Assembly: GCA_041917755.1 (NCBI GenBank)
Contig: JAYRWY010000007.1
Coordinates: 248,001-312,000 of the forward strand
Source: RGZA01 sp041917755
Lineage (GTDB): Bacteria > Pseudomonadota > Alphaproteobacteria > UBA9219 > RGZA01
DNA: 64,000 bases
Reading direction: 5' to 3'
Of the stretch, positions 33,077-39,654 are shown one piece after another (position 1 is the stretch's first letter; each line of letters opens with the position of its first letter). The notes under the pieces were generated by a model that was given only the letters and a program-made list of their open reading frames with translations, had not been told where the DNA came from and searched no databases. The translations under genes and the position numbers were made by a program.

Positions 33077-33862
33077 TTAACGCAGCTGGCTGACAGTGCT
33101 CATCATTTCATCAGATGCTTTGATGACACGTGAGTTCATTTCATAAGCGCGTTGCGCGGTAATCAGGCTGGTAATTTCCGACACAACGTTAACGTTAGAA
33201 TTTTCAATGGCACCCTGGCGAATTTCACCAAAGCCTGCTGATGCAGGCACCGCCGTGGTTGCCGTTCCTGATGCGGGTGTTTCTTTAAGCAAGTTGTTGC
33301 CGGTTGCTTCAAGCCCTGCTGGGTTTACAAAGTTTGCCAACTGGAACTGTCCAACATTGCTGAGTGAGGTTGTACCATCTTGCTTAATCAAAACTTCGCC
33401 GCTGGAGTTGATGGTGACATCAATTGCTGTATTGGGAATAGTGATGGATGGCTGAATGGGGTAGCCGTCTGCATTTACGATGACGCCTTCGGCATTCAGC
33501 TGAAGGGAGCCTGCGCGGGTGTAGGCGGTGCTACCATCCGGCAAAAGTACTTGGAAAAAGCCGCGACCACTTATCGATAAATCTAACGGATTATCGGTGA
33601 TGGTTACGTTTCCTTGTGAATTGATACGGTAAACGGCGGCTGGGCGCACACCCATACCTACCTGAATACCTGTTGGCACAATATTGCCGGCATCGGTGGA
33701 GGTTGAGCCAGGGCGACGAATGTTGTCGTAAATCATATCCTGGAATTCAGCGCGCATACGCTTAAAGCCAGTGGTCGAGATGTTGGCAATATTATTGGAA
33801 ATCACTTCCACATTTAACTCTTGTGCCTGCATACCGGTTGCGCCGATTAACATACTACGCAT
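33077..33862 (-). CDS. flgG: Flagellar distal rod protein FlgG
   Basis: FlgG forms the distal rod. At 261 residues it has the normal length. The N-terminal rod motif ATGMQAQELNVEVISNNIANISTTGFKRMRAEFQDMIYD, the DNPLDLSISGRGFFQVLLPDG core segment and the C-terminal SNVNVVSEITSLITAQRAYEMNSRVIKASDEMM are characteristic, and the TGFKR-x8-MIYD spacing separates it from FlgF. It follows flgF by 13 bp in the flgF-flgG-flgA-flgH operon. Confidence 0.97.
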   Translation of the reverse strand: MRSMLIGATGMQAQELNVEVISNNIANISTTGFKRMRAEFQDMIYDNIRRPGSTSTDAGNIVPTGIQVGMGVRPAAVYRINSQGNVTITDNPLDLSISGRGFFQVLLPDGSTAYTRAGSLQLNAEGVIVNADGYPIQPSITIPNTAIDVTINSSGEVLIKQDGTTSLSNVGQFQLANFVNPAGLEATGNNLLKETPASGTATTAVPASAGFGEIRQGAIENSNVNVVSEITSLITAQRAYEMNSRVIKASDEMMSTVSQLR

Positions 33863-33875
33863 GGTCTATCTCCCT

Positions 33876-34595
33876 TTATGCCACTTTCCCTAGTGAACGA
33901 ATGGCGTTGGTTAAACGTTGATTTTCTGAGTCAATTAAACGGGCAATCCGTTCATAAGCTCTGGAAATTTCTATGACATGGGTCATTTCCTGAACGGATT
34001 TAACATTAGATGCTTCCACCATGCCTTGATGTAGTTGTGCTTCTTCATCAACTTCTGGCGCTTCATCAGTGGAATAAAACCCGCCATAGGTTTGCTTCAT
34101 CAATTGTTCATTATTGAATTTGACAAGTTGTAACCGGCCAATTTTTCCAAGATCGGTGGAAATGGTGCCGTCCAAGCTGATTTGAATACTTTTTGCGTTG
34201 GTAGGGATGGCGATGGTTGATCCCCCGCCCGATAAAATCGGGTAGCCGTCCGCGGTGACTATATTTCCTTCGGCATCCATTTGGAATGCACCTTGACGGG
34301 TATATTGTATTCCTTGCGGGGTCTGTACAGCAAAATATCCCTGTCCGCTAATTGCGATATCAAGTGGATTGTCTGTGCGCGTGAACGAACCTTGCGCTGT
34401 GTTTCGCAAGGTTGCCCTATCTAGCACCATGTGATGGGAAAACTTTTTATCTGGCTTAACCAAGTAGTCCTGGAACAGAACATCGTTTGACTTAAAGCCA
34501 GTGGTGTTCACGTTCGCAATATTTTGCGCAACAATGTCCATCTGCCGCTGCAGAGCTTCTTGTTGTGATAGCAAAACATATACCGGCGATTCCAT
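33876..34595 (-). CDS. flgF: Flagellar proximal rod protein FlgF
   Basis: FlgF is one of the proximal rod subunits. The 239-residue product starts MESPVYVLLSQQEALQRQMDIVAQNIANVNTTGFKSNDVLFQDYLV and has FTRTDNPLDIAISGQGYFAVQTPQGIQYTRQGAF and a C-terminal SNVKSVQEMTHVIEISRAYERIARLID, all typical. It is the first gene of its operon. A sigma-54 promoter at 34666-34681 would start transcription about 60 bp before the ATG. Confidence 0.95.
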   Translation of the reverse strand: MESPVYVLLSQQEALQRQMDIVAQNIANVNTTGFKSNDVLFQDYLVKPDKKFSHHMVLDRATLRNTAQGSFTRTDNPLDIAISGQGYFAVQTPQGIQYTRQGAFQMDAEGNIVTADGYPILSGGGSTIAIPTNAKSIQISLDGTISTDLGKIGRLQLVKFNNEQLMKQTYGGFYSTDEAPEVDEEAQLHQGMVEASNVKSVQEMTHVIEISRAYERIARLIDSENQRLTNAIRSLGKVA

Positions 34596-34665
34596 TTGGC
34601 CTTACTCCTCTCTCTTAGGTGTGCGTTGGATCTTTTTAGCGCCCACTCGTCACAAGGCTTTCCTA

Positions 34666-34681
34666 TGCACGCGCTGTGCCA
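34666..34681 (-). promoter_or_regulatory. Sigma-54 promoter of flgF-flgG-flgA-flgH
   Basis: On the minus strand TGGCACAGCGCGTGCA matches the -24/-12 consensus at 10 of 12 positions with exact GG-N10-GC spacing. Transcription would start near 34655, about 60 bp before flgF. Confidence 0.7.
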
Positions 34682-34799
34682 ATATAGTTTTTTCTTTTAT
34701 TTCAGACTCTTAGTCTGCGGTGATGCATGGAACAGCCTATGATTTGAGCTGTTGGAGGATTAATTTTGGGGTCATTTTTACCCCCATCCGGCATAGATA

Positions 34800-34815
34800 T
34801 GGCACAGAACTGGCA
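34800..34815 (+). promoter_or_regulatory. Sigma-54 promoter of fliL-fliM
   Basis: TGGCACAGAACTGGCA on the plus strand matches TGGCACG-N4-TTGCA at 10 of 12 positions, with GG and GC ten bases apart. It would start transcription near 34826, giving a long leader of about 165 bases to fliL that includes the CtrA-type half-sites near 34892-34918. Confidence 0.5.
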
Positions 34816-34991
34816 AGGAGGGGGTATGGTTTTGCCGCCATACTGGCGAATAACCGATTGAAAGAGCTAATTTTTTTCTTTCAAGAAGTTGTTAACCATG
34901 TTTTTGTTAAAGTGTTAACGTCTAAGGGCTTCAGATGAAATGCTCATTTGGTCCGCTTCCCTGAAATGGTTTTTGCCTAATAGGTTTTGCA

Positions 34992-35636
34992 GTGTCTGAT
35001 AAAAAAGAAAAGAAAGCCGACGACAAAGATAAGAAGGAAGAAAAAAAAGGCGCTGCCGCAGAAGGTGAAGCAGAAGGCGAAGCTGCGGGCGGTGAAGAAG
35101 GCAAGAAAAAGATTTCCAAAAAAATGATTATTATCATCGCAGCTGGTGCGGTGGTGTTGCTTGGTGCAATTGCTGCGGGTTTGGTTTTCTCCGGTGTGCT
35201 GGGTCCTAAGAAACCAGAAGCTGGTGCCGAACAGGCAGATGGCCATGGTGCAGCCAAGGAAGGCGAAAAAGCCGAGGGTCATGGCGCAGCATCAGGCGAT
35301 GGTCATGGCGGTAAAAAAGATGAACACGCAGGGCCAATATTTTATGACATGGGCGAAGTGGTCGTAAACCTGCAAACAGACGGTAAACGCCAGGTTTTCT
35401 TGAAGCTAGTCATTCAGTTGGAATTAGAAGCCGAAGAAGACAAAGCAGTTATTGAAAAAATCAAACCGCGCATTATAGATAACTTCCAGACCTATTTGCG
35501 TGAGTTACGGCTAGATGATTTGCGTGGTTCGGCTGGGCTTTATCGTTTACGTGAAGAATTATTGTTCCGCGTAACAGAAGCAGCCCAACCTGTTAAGGTA
35601 AAAGACGTGCTGATCCAGCAAATGCTGGTGCAATGA
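34992..35636 (+). CDS. fliL: Flagellar basal body-associated protein FliL
   Basis: FliL surrounds the stator and supports torque. The 214-residue product has a very charged cytoplasmic N-terminus (about 45 residues of Lys/Asp/Glu), one membrane helix (KMIIIIAAGAVVLLGAIAAGLVFSGVLG), a His/Gly/Lys-rich periplasmic linker with repeated GHGAA units, and the conserved stomatin-like domain from YDMGEVVVNLQTDGKRQVFLKLVIQLELE onward. The start is GTG 34992. It heads fliL-fliM-DUF6468-motE, with fliM 22 bp downstream. Confidence 0.9.
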   Translation: MSDKKEKKADDKDKKEEKKGAAAEGEAEGEAAGGEEGKKKISKKMIIIIAAGAVVLLGAIAAGLVFSGVLGPKKPEAGAEQADGHGAAKEGEKAEGHGAASGDGHGGKKDEHAGPIFYDMGEVVVNLQTDGKRQVFLKLVIQLELEAEEDKAVIEKIKPRIIDNFQTYLRELRLDDLRGSAGLYRLREELLFRVTEAAQPVKVKDVLIQQMLVQ

Positions 35637-35658
35637 TGACTATAACTGAGGGCATCCT

Positions 35659-36774
35659 ATGACGCCTGCTGATGAAAATACGCCTGGTGACAAGGCAATG
35701 AGTGAAGAAGAACGCATGGCGGCCGAATGGGCCGCGATGTCGGGCGAAGGCGCCGCGCCAGCTGGCGGTGAAGATGACATGGCTGCGGCCATGGGTGTGG
35801 AAGGCGGTGATACCCGTGTTCTTAGCCAAAATGAAATCGATAGCTTGCTTGGGTTTGGCGGCGCAGATGATAGCGACGAAAACAAAGGCATTATGGCGCT
35901 GGTTAATTCCGCGCTGGTTAATTACGAACGTTTGCCGATGCTCGAGGTGGTCTTTGACCGCTTGGTGCGTATGATGTCTACCTCACTACGTAACTTCACT
36001 TCTGACAACGTCGAGGTCAGCCTTGATCAAATTTCCAGCGTTCGTTTTGGCGATTATCTGAATTCCATTCCATTGCCGGCCATGCTTGCGGTGTTTAAGG
36101 CGGAAGAGTGGGATAACTTTGGCTTGATGGTCGTCGATAGTGCTATGATTTACTCTATCGTTGACGTTTTGCTTGGTGGTCGCCGCGGTACGGCCGCAAT
36201 GCGTATTGAAGGTCGCCCCTATACCACCATTGAACGGAACTTGGTTGAACGATTGGTGCATGTCATTTTGGCTGATATGAGCGGTTCGTTTGATCCTCTC
36301 AGCCAGGTGAACTTCCGCTTTGATCGTCTTGAAACCAATCCGCGCTTTGCGACGATTGCACGACCAGCAAACGCTGCGGTGCTGGTCAAGCTGCGTATTG
36401 ATATGGAAGATCGCGGTGGATGCCTTGAAATCATTATTCCCTATGCAACGCTGGAACCGGTTCGTGAACTATTGCTGCAAATGTTCATGGGTGAAAAATT
36501 TGGTCGCGATTCCATTTGGGAAACCCACTTGGGCAATGAATTGTTGACGACAGATATGAGTATGCATGCGGTCCTCGATGAGATGAGCATGCCGCTTTAT
36601 GATATTTTGAATTTAAAGCCAGGAACGTTTGTGCCTCTCAACGTTAAGCCAGACAGCATGGTTGAGCTACGAAGTGGCGAGGTGTCACTGTTCCGTGGGC
36701 GCATGGGCAGCAAAAACGGCCGCATAGCTGTGATGATCGAAGAAGAAAAAATCAAACGCCCTGGTGAGTCGTGA
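35659..36774 (+). CDS. fliM: Flagellar motor switch protein FliM
   Basis: FliM forms the C-ring and binds phosphorylated CheY to change the direction of rotation. The 371-residue product has an acidic N-terminal tail, then LSQNEIDSLLGF, the conserved CheY-binding-type motif, at about residue 55. The middle domain follows with NYERLPMLEVVFDRLVRMMSTSLRNF and LNSIPLPAMLAVFKAEEWDN, then a SpoA domain ending VMIEEEKIK. The tail before LSQNEID is longer (about 54 residues) than in E. coli FliM, where that motif is near the start. No fliN or fliG is visible here. Confidence 0.95.
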   Translation: MTPADENTPGDKAMSEEERMAAEWAAMSGEGAAPAGGEDDMAAAMGVEGGDTRVLSQNEIDSLLGFGGADDSDENKGIMALVNSALVNYERLPMLEVVFDRLVRMMSTSLRNFTSDNVEVSLDQISSVRFGDYLNSIPLPAMLAVFKAEEWDNFGLMVVDSAMIYSIVDVLLGGRRGTAAMRIEGRPYTTIERNLVERLVHVILADMSGSFDPLSQVNFRFDRLETNPRFATIARPANAAVLVKLRIDMEDRGGCLEIIIPYATLEPVRELLLQMFMGEKFGRDSIWETHLGNELLTTDMSMHAVLDEMSMPLYDILNLKPGTFVPLNVKPDSMVELRSGEVSLFRGRMGSKNGRIAVMIEEEKIKRPGES

Positions 36775-36784
36775 GGGCTGAACG

Positions 36785-37507
36785 ATGACGCTGAATATTA
36801 TTTTGAATGTGATTTTTATCGTTGTGATGGCGGTGGGCATTGTTTTTGTCTGGCGATTACAAAAGACATTAAATGGCTTACATAAAAATCGCATGGATAT
36901 GGAAAAGTTTCTAAGCGATTTTTCGGGAAATATCACCCGTGCACAAAAAGCCATTCGCGATTTGCAAGATACCGCCCGTGATGTAGGCGAGGATGTAGAA
37001 GGACATTTAGCCAAAGCACAAGGGTTGCGCGATGAGTTAAGCTTTCTGGTTGAAGCAGCAGATAAAGTCGCAAGCCGCCTGTCAGATAGCGCATCTGCTG
37101 CGCAAAGCGATGCAAAGCAGGCAAGATTACAACGCAACGAAAAATCACCTGAAAAAGCCGTGGATACCAAGGCAGCAGAAAAACCGTTATCTGCAGTTCA
37201 TGACATACAAAAACAAAAGACCGAGCCGGTTACTCAGCAGGTCAAGAAAGTTGATGCCGCGCCAACTCAAGATGTTTCACAGGGTAAAACAGTTCCAACT
37301 TGGGTTAAACGCGCAGAACAAAATGCGCCAATCATCAATGCTCCAGTAGAAGAAGCCGCCCCTGTATCCGGTTTGCAGTTTGGCGCACGTAAAGCCTCCA
37401 AAGCAGCCGAGACGCAACCCGCACCAGTTGAAAAAGAAGAAGCTAAAGAGCAGCCACGCTCGCTGGCTGAACGCGAATTGTTGCAAGCATTAGAAAAGAT
37501 GAAATAG
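36785..37507 (+). CDS. DUF6468 domain protein of the flagellar operon
   Basis: The 240-residue product has an N-terminal membrane helix (IILNVIFIVVMAVGIVFVWRLQ), a predicted coiled-coil region of about 70 residues (LNGLHKNRMDMEKFLSDFSGNITRAQKAIRDLQDT), then a long disordered Lys/Glu/Pro-rich stretch, and a short terminal helix RSLAERELLQALEKMK. I recall DUF6468 proteins between fliM and motE in alphaproteobacterial flagellar operons. The function is unknown. It starts 10 bp after fliM and ends one base before motE, so it very likely acts with the motor or stator. Confidence 0.6.
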   Translation: MTLNIILNVIFIVVMAVGIVFVWRLQKTLNGLHKNRMDMEKFLSDFSGNITRAQKAIRDLQDTARDVGEDVEGHLAKAQGLRDELSFLVEAADKVASRLSDSASAAQSDAKQARLQRNEKSPEKAVDTKAAEKPLSAVHDIQKQKTEPVTQQVKKVDAAPTQDVSQGKTVPTWVKRAEQNAPIINAPVEEAAPVSGLQFGARKASKAAETQPAPVEKEEAKEQPRSLAERELLQALEKMK

Positions 37508-37508
37508 C

Positions 37509-38276
37509 ATGTTTGAACAGCGCCCATTACCAACCATCCCGCCTAAGCCTGACTTTCGAATTCCTGCGCGTTCTGGCATGTTTGTATTTATCTTTTTTGC
37601 TGTGGTCATGATGGGATTACGCATCCAGGATGTAACCCATGACATTATGAACGGAAAGACCGTTCAAGCCATCGCGCCTGCACAAGCTGAAACAGCAGCC
37701 AAGGAAGCAGATAAACCTGAAGCCAAGGCCGAAAATGATGCCAAGCATTCTAAGAAGGAAGATGGCGCAGCCAAAGAAGGCGAGGCAGGCAAAGATGCAG
37801 CTAAAGACGAAAAGCCGGATCCGATAAATACTGATCCGGTCATATCGGGTGATCCCGAAAACTTTTCAGACGCTGAGGTCAATATTCTCAAGCGTCTTTC
37901 GGAACGCCGCCAGGAATTAGACAAGCAAGCACGTGATATTGATCAACGTGAAGCTTTGTTAAAAATTACCGAACAGCGAATTGATAAAAAACTTGGTGAT
38001 CTTAAAACGATGCAGGAACAAGTACGCCAAGCCATTAGTGCCGCATCGGCAGAACAAAAAGCAAAAACAGATAGTCTTGTTAAAATTTATGAAATCATGA
38101 AGCCGAAAGACGCAGCACATATTTTTGATGCGCTTGATTTGCCGATTTTACTAAGTGTGATTACAAATATGAAAGAGTCCCGTGTTGCTCCCATTCTAGC
38201 GGCAATGGATCCGCAAAAGGCAAAGCAGGTTACATCTGCGCTAATGGATAAGAAGCCATTACCAACGCCGCCATAA
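37509..38276 (+). CDS. motE: MotE-like flagellar motor chaperone (MgtE N-terminal-like domain)
   Basis: MotE in rhizobia is a periplasmic chaperone for the stator-associated protein MotC. The 255-residue product has one membrane helix near residues 20-40 (SGMFVFIFFAVVMMGLRI), a Lys/Ala/Glu-rich linker, a coiled coil (LKRLSERRQELDKQARDIDQREALLKITEQRIDKKL) and a C-terminal MgtE-N-like domain, IYEIMKPKDAAHIFDALDLPILLSVITNMKESRVAPILAAMDPQKAKQVT. This layout is that of MotE. No motC is seen in the window, so the partner is not established. It is the last gene of the fliL operon. Confidence 0.75.
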   Translation: MFEQRPLPTIPPKPDFRIPARSGMFVFIFFAVVMMGLRIQDVTHDIMNGKTVQAIAPAQAETAAKEADKPEAKAENDAKHSKKEDGAAKEGEAGKDAAKDEKPDPINTDPVISGDPENFSDAEVNILKRLSERRQELDKQARDIDQREALLKITEQRIDKKLGDLKTMQEQVRQAISAASAEQKAKTDSLVKIYEIMKPKDAAHIFDALDLPILLSVITNMKESRVAPILAAMDPQKAKQVTSALMDKKPLPTPP

Positions 38277-38351
38277 CACCTGCAATACTGTCCATTAGTC
38301 ATATCGTCATGTGATTGTTCGTTTCCCAGAACAAATAGTATGAACAAACTG

Positions 38352-38377
38352 TAAAGTTCTTGAAAAAACCTTGATAA
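38352..38377 (+). promoter_or_regulatory. Possible flagellar-type promoter upstream of cheY
   Basis: TAAAGTTC (38352-38359), ten bases, CTTGATAA (38370-38377) resembles the sigma-28 consensus TAAAGTTT-N11-GCCGATAA, with seven of eight and five of eight matches but a spacer one base short. Many alphaproteobacteria lack sigma-28, so an ordinary sigma-70 promoter in this AT-rich stretch is equally possible. Confidence 0.25.
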
Positions 38378-38489
38378 AAAATGCGCCCTAATAAGGCTTT
38401 GTTAAACCCTCGCGGCTAACAATAGGCATTCCGACGAAAGTCACATTTAGTAATTCTCACACATACTTGCCACGTTAAGGAGCATTCCC

Positions 38490-38876
38490 ATGGCTGTGAA
38501 TATGGATATGAACGTTCTCATCGTTGATGACTACAAAACGATGCTGCGTATCGTGAACAATCTTCTCAAGCAATTGGGTTTCAAAAACGTATATGAAGCG
38601 ACCGATGGCGGTATGGCTCTGGGTATGCTGCGTGAAAAAGATTATGGCCTTATTATTTCTGATTGGAATATGGAACCAATGACCGGTCTGCAGCTATTAA
38701 AAGAAGTTCGCGCAGATGCAAAGTTGAAGGCAACTCCGTTCATTATGGTAACCGCGGAAAGCAAAACTGAAAACGTGGTGGCTGCCAAACAGGCTGGTGT
38801 AAACAATTATATTGTAAAGCCGTTTAACGCCGAAACACTGAAGTCAAAAATTGTAACTGTGCTGGGACAATTCTAA
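38490..38876 (+). CDS. cheY: Chemotaxis response regulator CheY
   Basis: This single-domain receiver binds the flagellar switch when phosphorylated. The 128-residue product has the acidic pair in VLIVDDYKTM, the phosphorylated aspartate Asp58 (IISDWNMEP), the switch threonine in FIMVTAESK and the lysine in NYIVKPFNAETL. The WNM-EP-x-G-L-Q-L-L segment is close to true CheY rather than to a generic receiver. A good GGAG site lies 9 bp before the ATG. It is followed 45 bp later by a CheZ-type phosphatase and is near the motor genes, which supports a direct role in motor switching. Confidence 0.92.
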   Translation: MAVNMDMNVLIVDDYKTMLRIVNNLLKQLGFKNVYEATDGGMALGMLREKDYGLIISDWNMEPMTGLQLLKEVRADAKLKATPFIMVTAESKTENVVAAKQAGVNNYIVKPFNAETLKSKIVTVLGQF

Positions 38877-38921
38877 TCATATAACAATCAGCCAGATTGC
38901 TTTACGTGAAGGGACGCAATA

Positions 38922-39566
38922 ATGAGTGGGTTTGACAACGAGTTGCAGCAAACGCTGGAAAAAGCCTTGGCGCAGCTTGGTGATGCCACAGGAAAACAAG
39001 CCCCGCATGCATTAATTGCTGCTGCAATTGATACCCTTAAAGCTGCGCGCATAACCAATCATCAGGTATATGACCAGTTGGCGGCATTGGCCCAATATAT
39101 TGCAAATGCAAAGCAGGAAATCGCTAATATTCGCGCCGATGCCATCAGCGGCGAACATATCCCAAGCGCAACCGACCAGCTCGACGAAGTTATTGGTGCA
39201 ACCGAAGATGCAACCAATAAGATTATGGATTGCTGCGATGCCATTACGACGATAGCCGGTAAGCAAGCACAACCCTTACAGCAAGAGCTTACCGATCAGG
39301 TCACAAAAATTTACGAGGCATGTAACTTTCAGGATATCACCGGACAGCGTATCACCAAGGTGGTGCGTACCCTGAAACATATTGACGGGCAGGTATCATT
39401 ATTGCTGAAGGCCTTGGATGATGCAGGTTTTCAAATTGAAAAGAACTCGGGCCTTGTTGGCCTAAATGTATCCAAGGCAACGGACACCGAGAAACACTTG
39501 CTTAATGGCCCGCAAGCTGCGGATACCGCCATTAAACAGGACGATATCGACAAGCTGTTTGGCTAG
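38922..39566 (+). CDS. cheZ: CheZ-like chemotaxis phosphatase
   Basis: CheZ removes the phosphate from CheY-P. The 214-residue helical product has the catalytic motif ACNFQDITGQRITKVVRTLKHI, which matches the D-x-x-G-Q active-site helix of CheZ (E. coli QDLTGQ), and the DQLDEVIGATEDATNKIMDCCDAI helix before it. It ends with a short acidic segment, QDDIDKLFG, equal to the CheY-binding tail of CheZ (typically QDQVDDLLDSLGF-like). The pairing with cheY 45 bp upstream supports the call. CheZ-type proteins are present in only some alphaproteobacteria. Confidence 0.88.
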   Translation: MSGFDNELQQTLEKALAQLGDATGKQAPHALIAAAIDTLKAARITNHQVYDQLAALAQYIANAKQEIANIRADAISGEHIPSATDQLDEVIGATEDATNKIMDCCDAITTIAGKQAQPLQQELTDQVTKIYEACNFQDITGQRITKVVRTLKHIDGQVSLLLKALDDAGFQIEKNSGLVGLNVSKATDTEKHLLNGPQAADTAIKQDDIDKLFG

Positions 39567-39654
39567 CTTCAAAGGCGGGCATTGAATCGCCATAACCCTT
39601 GTTGTTTTTGCTGAAATCGGTCAATCTGGAAGTGGTATTTTTGCTCTCTTTCCA

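Larger units (their letters stand above)
34596..34991. promoter_or_regulatory. Divergent flgF/fliL control region (396 bp without genes)
   Basis: Besides the two sigma-54 elements listed separately, it contains a dyad GGGGT-N7-ACCCC (34768-34784), a dyad CGCCA-TAC-TGGCG (34836-34848), a CtrA half-site TTAACCAT (34892-34899) and two more TTAA half-sites at 34907-34910 and 34915-34918. No open frame in it looks like a real gene. Confidence 0.5.
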
